64,000 nucleotides of DNA from Phragmites australis. Taxonomy: Eukaryota; Streptophyta; Magnoliopsida; Poales; Poaceae. The stretch spans positions 23,226,501 to 23,290,500 of the forward strand of contig NC_084923.1 in the NCBI RefSeq assembly GCF_958298935.1. The letters run 5' to 3'. The translations under genes were made by a program, and so were the position numbers. This document shows positions 53,351-64,000 of this stretch, in pieces. Below the pieces are notes generated by a model that saw only the letters and a list, made by a program, of their open reading frames with translations, was not told the origin of the DNA and did not search any database. Numbering within the stretch: the first letter of the stretch is position 1; each line of letters starts with the position of its first letter.

Positions 53351-54481
53351 TTCAGGTATACCGTCAGGTTCATATCTACCCTTAGTTTCGAGTGTTTTCG
53401 CCTTCGTTCCATAGTCCACTGCCATATCGTTTTTTTTTTCCTGTCCTACAACCCTTCCGCGCCTTTAGCTTTTGCATATTTCAGTTTCAGAGTTCGTCGT
53501 GTTGAGTTTGTGTCCTGGTCAAGGTCTTGTTGCTGGTTAGGTCGTGTTAGAGTCCAGTTCGTGTGTTTTCCCCCACCGTTTCCATCAAACCCTAGCCTCC
53601 GTCGCATATTTTCCCCACTTTCTTCCCGTTTTGTCCTCTAATTCGGAGTCGTTTCTCAAATCGGGCATAACTTTCGCATACGAACTCCGTTTTCAGAAAA
53701 GTCATAGAGTTTTTCGCATCGAAACAGCGTTTCGGATCCGTTCGTCCCCGCTTTGTCGGGTTCGGCGAAATCAGAATTCCCAAATTCGCCTCCGAAGTTT
53801 GAGTTTTCAATTTCCAAATATTTTTCTCATTTTACGGCTGAACTTCAGAAAATTCTACAGGCCACGTCTTTCACTTGTTTAAGCTCAAATTTTCTGTGGT
53901 TCCCTCTTGTGTGCTCCTAAGTATAAAAAAATATCAAAAAAATAAAAAAAAAAAGTCGAATTTTCCCAAAAAAACAACGACAGCCCAAAAAAATAGAAAA
54001 AAGAGAGGGGCAAAAGAGGAACAATATCTAGAGGAGCACATAGAGAAGGGCAAAGTGAGCTGTGTTAGCGTGTGCTGTTTAGTTCTTTGTTTCTGTTGCT
54101 CTTGCTATCCATCATACTTGTTTCTCCACCTTGTTTCACACACATACTTGGTACTTGCAACACTTTAGGCCAGCAACGAGAACAAGTACTTGGGACTATA
54201 ATTCAGCATTACTATCTGTTTCTGATTTGTGTTCCACATATACATATTTGTTCTCTTTGTGTGCCTTCCAAGCCCCACAGATTCTTCTGGACAGCACTGG
54301 TTTGCATCCCTGCAATCGCTCGCACGCCTTCCAGGTATCCTTTGCTTTGCTGGTAAGAACCCTGGTAAGAGCTTGGTAAGGTGTCTACCTTTGCTGATCT
54401 TGATTGAGAGGCACCACTCCACCTTTGTAGTACGATTATTAGGGATAACCTTCACTGTTTGTTGTTGTGTTTGTTTCCACA
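53351..54481 (+). other. Untranslated leader of the CRM-like element
   Basis: About 1.1 kb between PBS and gag, without a long + frame of recognisable content. It contains an A-rich stretch (about 53925-54010). Confidence 0.6.
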
Positions 54482-57400
54482 ATGTCAGTTGAAGGAGATA
54501 AAACGCCAAAGGACTTCAAGGAGTGTGTCAGCCAAGAGCAGCTACAAGCTGTTGTAGACAATGCTCAGAAGGAGATGAGGGAGACAGTCATCAAGGCTGT
54601 CACTGAAGCGATAATTGAGATGAAACTCGCAAACGCGGTTGAGCGGGTGGACAAACGATTATCCGAGCTCACCGACAGAGTAAATGCTTTGGAAAACCGT
54701 CCTGTGCACAACGAAGATGTGAATGGAAGCAACACCGGTGATGAGTTGTATGATGACGATGTTAATGTTGATCCAGCGGCGACATTGCAAAACAGATTAC
54801 GACGTCGTCTTCGCACTAACACCACAGGTATGGGTGGCGTTCCACATCACCACCACCATCGAGGTATGTATAATCGAGCTCCTGAAGATCCTTATGCTAA
54901 GGTTAAATTTACTATACCTTCTTTTTCGGGACATTATGATGCTGAGGGATATCTTGATTGGGAGATGACAGTAGAGCAAAAATTTAGTGCCCATCAAGTA
55001 CCTGAACAACATAGAGTTAGACAAGCCACTAGTGAGTTTAAAGATTTTGCTATTATTTGGTGGACTGGTTTAGCTGCAGATGGTGCCACACCTCGTACAT
55101 GGGAAGAGCTTAAGGTTGCTATGCGTGATAGATTTGTTCCCCCATCTTATCATAGAGACTTGCGTAAGAAATTGATGCGCTTAGAACAGAGAGATAAATC
55201 TGTGCAGGATTATTATGGTGAGCTTCAAAAGGGCTTGATGCGTTGTGGCATAGTAGAGGGAAACGAAGATTCTATTTGTCGATTTTATTCGGGTTTGAGA
55301 CGTGAAATCCAGGATATTATTGATTATAAAGAATTTAACAATGTCAACCAGTTGTTTCAGTTTGCTATGCTTGCAGAGAAGGAGTTGCAGGGGCGTGAGC
55401 AGCAGGGCAAGTACAAGGCCAGCACCACATACACGCCGCGCACAGGACCATCCTTTGGGCTGTCCAAACCATCCACTTACAGGGCTCCCTCACCAGCGAG
55501 CAAGCAACAAGCAGCTACGGCACCAAATCCGGTCACTACACGACCTTCAGGCTCAGGTAAAAATTCTGTTTTGCAGGGACCTTCCAAGAGTGCTTCCTCT
55601 GTTGCATCAACGGGACGCACCTCTGGCATTCAATGCCGTCGCTGCCATGGATTCGGTCATGTGCAGAAGGATTGCCCAAGTCAGCGGGCATACATTGCAA
55701 CGGAAGATGGGTACATCAGCGCCTCTGACATTGAAGAAGAAGAAGAACCAGTTGTTGAGGAGAGCAACGAAATCTTGGGCAGTGATGACACAGCGACCTA
55801 TAGGAGCATCATTGTGCAGCGGGCGCTCAGCACAAAGGTACAACAACCAGAGAAGCTGCAACGCCATAACTTGTTCCAGATTTTCTTCGTCATCCAAAAT
55901 CGGCGAGCACGTGTCATCATCGATGGAGGTAGTTGTAATAATTTGGTGAGTTCAGATTTGGTCAAGAAGCTTGGCTTGACCACACGCCAACACCCCCATC
56001 CATATAATCTTCAGTGGTTTAATGATGCTGGAAAAGCTAAGGTAACACAAACTTGCAGAGTTTCTTTTTCCATTGGTTCCTATGCTGATTATGTTGACTG
56101 TGATGTGGTACCTATGGAAGCTTGCTCACTTTTATTGGGTCGACCTTGGGAATTTGATAATGATGCTATACACCATGGTAGAAGTAATACATATACTTTT
56201 ATGCATAAAGGAAAGAAAATTACTTTGGTTCCTATGACCCCTGCTGAAATTGTACAAGCTGATAAAGAACGAGCTGCTAATTTGCGTGATACTAAATCTG
56301 AAAATCAGCAAGTTGCTAATTCTCTTTACCCACCTAAAAAGGATAAGTCTACACCTAGTTCTAAGGTAGAGGGCATAAAATTGAAGGGTGGTGTTATGCT
56401 TGCACTAAAAAGTGACCTTGCTGAAATTTCTAATAATGATATTTGCTACACCTTGGTTTGCAAACGAGTTTTGTATTCGCTTGATGATGTTATTAGTTCG
56501 ATACCTCCTGCTGCCACTAACCTTTTGCAGGAGTATGAGGATGTTTTCCCAGCTGAGATACCCCCGGGACTGCCACCTATGAGAGGGATAGAGCATCAAA
56601 TCGATTTGATCCCGGGAGCAACATTGCCAAATCGTGCTGCGTATCGAACCAATCCCGAGGAGACTAAGGAAATTCAGCAGCAAGTCCAAGAGCTTTTGGA
56701 CCGCGGGTATGTACGTGAGAGCCTTAGTCCTTGTGCTGTTCCTGTGATTTTGGTTCCTAAGAAAGATGGTACTTGGCGTATGTGTGTTGATTGTAGAGCC
56801 ATTAATAACATTACTATTCGATATCGCCATCCTATTCCTAGACTTGATGATATGCTTGATGAGTTGTGTGGCTCTGTAATTTTTACAAAGATCGACTTGC
56901 GTAGTGGTTACCACCAAATTAGAATGAAACATGGAGATGAATGGAAAACAGCTTTCAAAACTAAATTCGGATTATATGAGTGGTTAGTAATGCCTTTTGG
57001 TTTAACTAATGCACCTAGCACTTTCATGCGTTTGATGAATGAGGTTTTAAGAGCTTTTATTGGACGATTTGTGGTGGTTTACTTTGATGACATATTGATT
57101 TATAGCAAGTCTTTGGATGAACATATGGATCACTTACGTGCTGTTTTTAATGCTTTACGTGATGCACGTTTATTTGGTAACCTTGAGAAGTGCATCTTTT
57201 GCACGGATCGAGTCTCTTTTCTTGGCTATGTTATTACTCCACAGGGAATTGAGGTGGATGAGATGAAAATTGAAGCCATAAAGAGTTGGCCGGTGCCCCA
57301 AAACATCAAACAGGTGAGAAGTTTTCTTGGACTTGCAGGTTTTTATCGTCGTTTCGTGAAGGATTTCAGCGCCATTGCTGCCCCCTTACACGAGTTGACA

Positions 57401-59356
57401 AAGAAAGGTGTGGTGTTCCATTGGGGTAAGGCACAAGAGGAGTCCTTTGACACTTTGATGGACAAGCTTACGCACGCGCCATTGCTGCAACTTCCAAATT
57501 TTGGTAAGACCTTTGAGCTAGAATGTGATGCTAGTGGAGTTGGCATTGGAGGTGTTTTGATGCAAGAAGGTAAGCCCGTTGCATACTTTAGCGAAAAATT
57601 GCATGGCCCTGTTCTTAATTACTCTACGTATGATAAGGAATTGTATGCACTTGTACGTTCTTTAGAGACGTGACGTCATTATTTGTGGCCTAAAGAATTT
57701 GTTATACATTCAGATCATGAATCGCTTAAGTATCTTCGTTCTCAAAATAATCTGAATCGTAGACATGCTAAGTGGGTTGAATTTATTGAATCTTTTCCTT
57801 ATGTTATCAAACACAAGAAAGGGAAGGATAATATAATTGCTGATGCTTTGTCTAGACGATATGCTTTGTTGTCCCAACTTGATTATAGAATTTTTGGACT
57901 TGACTCAATAAAAGAACAATATGTGCTTGATCCTGATTTTAAAGATGTATTGCTGAACTGTAAAGAGGGACGTACATGGAACAAGTTTGTGATCAATGAT
58001 GGATTTGTGTTTAGAGCTAACCGTCTATGCATTCCAGTTGGTTCCGTTCGTCTTTTGTTGTTGCAGGAAGCACATGGAGGAGGATTGATGGGACATTTTG
58101 GTGCTAAGAAGACGGAGGATATGTTGGCCACACATTTCTTTTGGCCAAAGATGAGGAGAGATGTTGAGCGGTTCGTGGCACGCTGTACCACATGTCAAAA
58201 GGCTAAGTCTCGCTTGAATCCACATGGTTTGTATATGCCTCTTCCTGTTCCTTCTATTCCTTGGGCAGATATTTCGATGGACTTTGTTTTGGAATTGCCT
58301 AGGACTAAGAGGGGGAGGGATAGCATTTTTGTTGTTGTGGATCGTTTTTCTAAGATGGCACATTTTATACCTTGTCATAAAAGTGATGATGCCGTTTATA
58401 TTGCTGACCTCTTTTTCAAAGAGATTGTTCGCTTGCATGGTATACCTTCTACTATTGTTTCAGATCGCGACGCTAAATTTTTGAGTCACTTTTGGCGCAC
58501 TCTATGGAATAAGTTGGGTACAAAACTATTGTTTTCTACTACTTGCCACCCACAAACTGATGGCCAAACGGAGGTAGTGAACTGCACTTTGGGTACCATG
58601 TTGAGAGCTATTTTGAAGAAAAATTTGAAGATGTGGGAAGAATGTTTACCCCACGTGGAGTTTGCTTATAATCGGGCAACACATTCTACCACCAAGGTAA
58701 GTCCTTTTCAGGTAGTGTATGGTTTTACCCCTCGCGCTCCTATTGATCTTTTGCCTTTACCTACCACTGAAAGAACACATAGTGATGCTAGTGCACGTGC
58801 TGATTTTATTCGTAAGTTGCATGAAACAACTAAAATAAATATCGAAAAGATGAATGAAAAGTATAGAATTGCTGGTAGTGAAGGTAGGAAAGAAGTCAAA
58901 CTTGAACCGGGTGATTTAGTGTGGTTACATTTAAGAAAAGATAGGTTTCCAGAGTTGCGTAAGTCTAAATTAATGCCAAGAGCTGCTGGTCCTTATAAGA
59001 TAATTGAGAAAATAAATGATAATGCATATAAACTTGAGTTGCCACCCGAGTTTGGGGTTAGTCCTTCTTTTAACATTGCAGATTTGAAACCTTACTTGGG
59101 AGCCGATGATGAGCTTGAGTCGAGGACGACTCCAATTCAAGAGGGGGAGGATGATGAGGACATCACTCCCTCGGATACATACAATGATCCTCCATTGAAC
59201 TTTCAATGTCCAATCACAAGAGCTCGCGCACGACAATTAAATTTAGAGGTGAGCTCGTTCCTAAGCAACTCTTTATATAATTTTGAGAATAGATTACTAC
59301 CTAATGATTATGTGTTATTTAGGAATCATGGAGAGGACAAGGAAACACATAGATGA
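54482..59356 (+). pseudogene. gag-pol polyprotein of the CRM-like element, one nonsense codon
   Basis: A single frame of 1625 codons from ATG 54482 is broken only by TGA at 57671-57673 (codon 1064), where relatives have Trp (LETWRHYL). Order: gag ([40 protein letters not shown]); knuckle [14 protein letters not shown] at about 385-398; protease IIDGGSCNN at about 479-487; RT ([15 protein letters not shown], then YFDDILIYS from about 867); RNase H ([13 protein letters not shown], split by the stop); integrase ([23 protein letters not shown]; core [25 protein letters not shown]). The last 67 or so residues (including [18 protein letters not shown]) are encoded by the 3' LTR. The earlier in-frame TTG at 54467 is not a start. 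Confidence 0.93.
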
Positions 59357-60069
59357 AGGCTTGGCGGCGTGGAGGAGCAGCTAGGACGTCCAACAACAGC
59401 AGGAGGTCCAGTCCAACTCGAGTCCGAATCAGCCTCGGCCTCCAGGACCAGCGAGCAATAAAACGGACGCCCAGGACGCATCCGGACTCCGTTTTCGACG
59501 ATTCACATATGGTTGGAAAGATAATTTCATAAGGAAACCAATGGCGTTGGTTTGAGGTCCAAATTCCTTCTGAGTCAACGGGAAACGTCGAAACAAGTCA
59601 GCGTCCAGAATCTGTCCCGGTGCTGCGTCACCGTTTTTGGTCCGTTGGGCCATGTATCGTGTTGGAGTCCATTAGGGACGCGTCTAGGGGTCCTTGGCCG
59701 ACCCTAATCCTTTATATACAGTAGCCATCGCCCTAATTAGGGTTGGGTTTTGCTTAGATTATTCTGTCAAGAACAGTTTCGCCGTTTCGTCGGTTTGTGA
59801 GACCCCAACTCGTGAGATTAATCATTCATCTGCAATTTGGTTGCATTCTTCCTTGTTCTTGCTTGTGTTCTTCGATTCGCAGGCAAGGATTTTAGCCTTC
59901 TTGGCGAGGTCAACCGTGCAACGCCGGTTGATAACCAGAGGAGACGTGGTGCTGCGATTGCGGGGTTTCGGATCGTGTTGTTCGGAAGCCGGATCGACTT
60001 GTGTCTCGTTTCCACCAAATCGAGAGTTACCAGAACCTTTCGGAAGATCGGGAACCCTTGTTCATATTA
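59152..60069 (+). repeat. 3' LTR of the CRM-like element
   Basis: Preceded by the purine tract AAGAGGGGGAGGA (59139-59151). It is the same length as the left LTR and ends at TTCATATTA before the TTTTC target duplication. Its first 205 bp are coding in the pol frame, with the stop at 59354-59356. Confidence 0.93.
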
Positions 60070-61955
60070 TTTTCTATTTAGGGTGAAGCTTTGTTTTAAT
60101 CTTAATTAATCCAAGAAAGATTAAGTGTTTGTCAATAATCCGAAATAAGAAAAGCTTGAGGCTTTAAACTCTTGTCATGAGGCACTGCATCTCCACTGTC
60201 TTCATATGCTATGGAGTATCTGTCATTGTATGTCATTCATGCTCATCATTGCATGCGTTCTTCTGTAGTGAATGAAGGTCCAGAGCATGACGCGAGTGTG
60301 ATCGAGGGCGACACCGAGGCATGCCACTTCTGCGAGTTCTATTCGGGAAGTATCGGGCAAACCTTAGAGCAGAAAGGCAAGCATCTAAGTATATTGCACC
60401 CTTTGTTTGAATTGAATAGAGTCTAAAATTGATAAATTATGCTTTATGTATGTTTGCATCTGTTGAGTTCAGTGTCGGGCTGATATGGGTAGAACCTATG
60501 TTGATGCATTATCTCTGCCTTGACTTATTGATAAATACTTATCCTTGTAGCCTTGATAATATAATTGGTGTCTAGCTTCAAGGCTTATTCGAAATGCTTA
60601 GCAATGCTTAGGTCCTCGGTAGAAGCTGAGCGACGGTACTGCCGTTGTTCGTGAGCCTAGGGCTTAATCACTGTTCATAGATACAAAGATGAGGTTGAGA
60701 TGGATGGTTGAGATGTGATATTGAGGCGAGATGTGGGCGGTGTTAGGGGTATATTCTGCCAAGGAGGAGTCCTCTGGGTAGTTCGGGAGAGGAGCCCGGA
60801 GGCTATAGATCGCTTGCATCGTTTAAGGCCGTCCATCGGTACAGTTGGCTCTAGCACTTTTCGTACTCACCTCATGCTGATCTAATGGTAAGGTAAGCCG
60901 ATTATCATATGCCGTGCTGACACTTGCCTTGTAGCTCTATCACGCGTAAGAGAAAAAGGAAAGGAGAAGCAAGGTGGCGGGGGAGCCGGAGGTGTCCGGG
61001 ACATGCTCGCAGTAACCCCGGTGCCATAGGGGCATTGCAAGTGGGTGGTTCCGGGTATGAGAAAAGTTGACTTGAGTACCCCCTTGTGTGTACTTTCATG
61101 AGTAGCACAAGCCGAATGGTTCTCGAGTCATGTGGGTAAAGTTTTACCCCCCTGTAGGGTATAAAAACAATTCGAATTGCCGCGCTCTCGGTCATGAGCA
61201 TGCTATTGTTTCATTTGTATCGGTCGTAGAGTTTACGAATGTGGGGTAAGGTTATGATAGGATGGAATTGGTTGGTAGTTTGTTGATGAGATACTATTAT
61301 TCCTATACATACATGCTCAAGTTGTGGTTTACAGGGTAGAAAGGTATTTCTTTAGTTAAGTATAGATGCTCACACATATGTGTCTAGGTTGCTTACTGCA
61401 TATGTTTTACTTAACCTTGTGGCCTACTCTTAATAACAGCTCAATGCATAATCCTTGGAGTCGAGCTACGTATATGTGCTCTATATGGATTAAGTCTTAT
61501 GAGTACCTTCGTACTCATGCCTACGCTTTCAGGTTCTGCTGGTGAGGGTGAGGCGGTGTTTGGCTACTTCGTGCCCGCTAATGCAAGTGGTGGGCAAGAG
61601 TAGTGCACCCTACTCTGGTGAGGCGTAGCTTTTAGGGTGGAGCCTAAAGGCATGTGACTTCACTCTCCTTTTGTTGTTGTTAAGGTTTTAGTCTTCCGTT
61701 GCGTAGTTTCTCTTTGTGTAAACTATTGCAAATGGTTGCATGCTTAAGAACTTGTAATATAACTTTAATTACTCGCTCTTTCTTAAGCTATGTTGTGATA
61801 TACATGTTGGAAAGGTATGTGTTCAGATCTTGAGCACAAAACACATGCCAGGACTATCGGGATGATATTCTGGTTAATCATTGAGGTTGTATTTATGAAT
61901 AATGATATTCCTGATGATTAATTAGAATACTGTTTGGACGGTTCCTCACACCGGT

Positions 61956-62219
61956 CGATTGGGCCATGTCACCAGCGCTCAGTCTGCCAATGTGCCACCT
62001 TCACACGCGCTGAGCTTTAGCCAAATTCAACCAAAGCTCCTGGGCCATTGGCTCAACCTGGGCGTCACGCTGAAGCCACCTGACTGCACCACGTGAGTTC
62101 ACCTGAGTCGACCAGGCCACTCTTGGCCCAACCGCCTGACCTAGGCCTTCAACACTTCAGCCACCAACTGGGCCATAACGTGCCAGCATGGGCCGCACTC
62201 GCCTCACATCCCATGTGTG
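61956..62219. other. DNA right of the solo LTR
   Basis: GC-rich with no gene recognised. It probably belongs to the LTR side of the chromovirus relic that follows on the minus strand. Confidence 0.4.
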
Positions 62220-64000
62220 TAACACCTTGAGGATCACCACAAGACTGAAGTGCTACTGAAACCAACCTACAAGACCATCGAACCTTACAAAAAAATTTGG
62301 CAGTACCTCCACTTAAACTAGAGGTAGAACTGACCAAATCACCACTGAGAAATAGGGTTACAGGGATACTTTCATAGCATAGAGACATGAAACACATTGC
62401 TGATACCAATTGTAACACCCCTTTCATCGAGTCTGGCAACTCCAAATGATACGACAAACTTCCAACATGGGCCACTACAGGAAACGAGCCAATGTACAAC
62501 GAGCTAAACTTCTGGTGGTACCAAAACAAACGATGCCCTTATTCGGTGACACCCTAAGGAGCATGTGATCCCGAACAACAAACTCCAAGACACAACACCT
62601 AATACCTACATAAATCTTCTGTCGGCTTTGAGCGGATAACACATTATGACAAAACTCATGCACCTTTCTTGTGGTCTGCTGAACAAAGTTCGGGCCAAGC
62701 AAAGACCTTTCACCCACATCCCACCAAAGAGGAGAAACACACTTTCAGCAATACAAAATCACCAAGAAGCCATATTGATACTCACATGATAACTGTTGTT
62801 ATAAGAAAACTCGGCAAAAGCTAGTTGGTCCTCCAAATTGCCCTTCCAAGATGGAATACATGCACGGAACATGTCTTCCGAGGTCTGAATAATCTGCTCC
62901 GAATGACCATCAGTCTGAGGATGGAAAGTCATACTATGACATACTTTCATGCCCAAGGCATTATGCAAACTCTGCTAAAACTAGGGCACATATTTGAGGT
63001 CCCGATCTAAAACAAACAACTTCGGCACACCATGCAATCTCACCACTTCCTGGCATCAAGGGAACCATGATCCACGTCGAACTGGTCATCCTCACGACTA
63101 GGGACTTAGCAAGTTTGTCTGCCACAACCAAAAAGATATCTCACTCAAGAGGTGAGCGATAAACAAACCATGCAGACTACCACAAAAACGCTTTTAACTT
63201 CACTCCAGAACCTCCAACGGCTGCAACAGACCTGCTAGTCGTTTAAGCTCAACTTAAAGCTGCTGTCAAAAACTGCAAACTACCACAAAGCTAGGAACAA
63301 CCTCGTGTCTTCTCTTTATCCTGCGGGTGATCTTGCAACATGATATCATTCTTCATATCGATCTACTATGATGCAAAGAGACCTTTTAAAACGCATAGCT
63401 TACTATTGTCAGAACTAAGCTCGAAAGAGCCACCTTCCAAAAGCACCTTTTGACCTCTTGAAGAAGATGATCATATCATCCTGCTTCCTTCACACTCCTT
63501 AAAGAGAAGACAAATCCAAGAAACTACAATGTCTTTACTAATATTACACCAACAAGACAAGAGACACTCTCTTCAACAAACTCCGGAATTAAGGCATTAC
63601 CTGCTAAGGAATACCCTCCTCGATGGATACAATTGTACCCAAAACATTGCTTGGCTACCACCACAAACTCGAGTCAAAACCCCTATAAGAACAAACGACT
63701 TTCTTTGCCTCAACCTCAATGCCTTCAGAGGAAGGATAAGCTTAAAACCTTTCTGATTTTAAACTAAGCGGACGTCGACACTTCACTTCTTCCACTAACA
63801 CCGCTAACTCCAAAACATGAGTAGGGGGTACACCTATTTGACATTCGGTCACAACCTTAAGACATTAGACTTCAACTAATCACTCTCACCTCAGTGCATC
63901 ACCAAGTCTAGAAGGGACAACTAGGAGACTACAACCACTTAACCCAAAACAAATGTTCCAAACACCCAGCGACTCATCCTTCAAGACACAAGCTTAGTCT
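62220..64000 (-). pseudogene. Ty3/gypsy chromovirus pol remnant (integrase)
   Basis: The minus strand from about 63240 down carries integrase words in broken frames: VVRLHGVPKL near 63050, LGMKVCHSMTFHPQTDGHSE and IIQTSEDMFRACIPSWKGNL (62968-62840), AFAEFSYNNSYHVSINMA, GERSLLGPNFVQQTTRKV (62717-62660) and LELPDSMKGV near 62440. It keeps the acidic residue of FHPQTDGHSEQ. It is the same family as the remnant at 5770-7313 (there GERSLLGPDFVQQT), in opposite orientation. A short foreign-looking string, TGTTACAATTGGTATCA, interrupts the frame near 62404-62420. About 63450-64000 shows no clear domain but is probably upstream pol. Confidence 0.75.

Larger units (their letters stand above)
52418..60069 (+). 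mobile_element. Near-complete Ty3/gypsy retrotransposon, probably CRM clade
   Basis: Two 918 bp LTRs (52418-53335 and 59152-60069), flanked by a perfect TTTTC target duplication (52413-52417 and 60070-60074), enclose the PBS, a leader of about 1.1 kb and one gag-pol frame. By eye the LTRs differ at 8 positions. The gag type, the DGGS protease, the lack of a classical chromodomain and the extension of the pol frame into the 3' LTR fit the centromeric (CRM/CRR) clade, but the clade was not tested by phylogeny. It is the youngest large insertion here. Confidence 0.93.
50651..61950 (+). repeat. Solo LTR of about 3.6 kb, interrupted by the gypsy element at 52418-60069
   Basis: It starts TGTAACAGCCCAAATGG and ends GACGGTTCCTCACA, with flanks CTGGT (50646-50650) and CCGGT (61951-61955), a target duplication with one C/T change. 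Removing the inner element leaves 50651-52417 joined to 60075-61950, about 3.64 kb. No PBS or pol adjoins it. The part at 51100-52060 is GC-rich with proline/arginine-rich ORFs, and the right part is unremarkable. No host gene was recognised in either half. Confidence 0.75.

Noticed and set aside
52695..53385. ORFs repeated almost identically at 59429-60109
   Set aside because: They appear twice because they lie in the two LTRs of one retrotransposon. They are not a duplicated gene.
54565..58899. Minus-strand and alternative + frames over the gag-pol region
   Set aside because: Shadows of the polyprotein frame, which carries all motifs.

Overview
The window is nuclear DNA from a grass (Poaceae). 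Plant-type spliced genes are scattered among nested LTR retrotransposons, MITEs and a gene-capturing CACTA element. The first exons of the genes are GC-rich, as is usual in grasses. The species cannot be told from the sequence. There are no bacterial operons, CRISPR arrays or rRNA genes, and I saw no tRNA gene by eye. Two host genes look intact, both on the + strand: COQ9 (six exons, 11153-24751), for mitochondrial ubiquinone biosynthesis, and an NRX1-type nucleoredoxin (four exons, 42853-49283). Their reading frames join cleanly at GT/AG junctions although large elements sit inside their introns.

Layout. 1-5760: a minus-strand Ty1/copia element of Sirevirus type (RT, integrase, protease, gag, PBS, 5' LTR). 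5770-9514: the end of a + strand Ty3/gypsy chromovirus with a 2.2 kb 3' LTR. 9611-10563: a decayed OGG1 (8-oxoguanine DNA glycosylase) gene, cut by that LTR and head-to-head with COQ9. 11153-24751: COQ9, with an 8.6 kb minus-strand gypsy element (15503 to about 24130) in intron 4. That element carries an antisense ORF with its own TATA box. 25300-28000: duplicated ACGT-rich blocks flanking a glutaminyl-tRNA synthetase gene fragment, one block holding a MITE with long inverted repeats. 28141-33667: two solo LTRs of one superfamily, nested in opposite orientations. 33668-38760: relics of gypsy and copia elements, including a Sirevirus LTR with eight near-palindromes. 38960-40400: a minisatellite, GGCGCC hairpin DNA and a MITE. 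40529-42277: a CACTA element carrying pieces of an NPH3-domain gene and a TPR gene. 42853-49283: NRX1, with a copia element and a nested LINE in intron 1. 49790-50650: a copia LTR relic. 50651-61950: a 3.6 kb solo LTR interrupted by a young, nearly complete gypsy element (probably CRM clade). 62220-64000: a minus-strand chromovirus pol relic.

The intact genes have no obvious functional link beyond general redox metabolism. The main interest is the record of element insertion and gene capture: four host gene fragments (OGG1, GlnRS, NPH3, TPR), some still with introns and therefore DNA-derived, and nested insertions that can be ordered from target site duplications and empty sites within the window.
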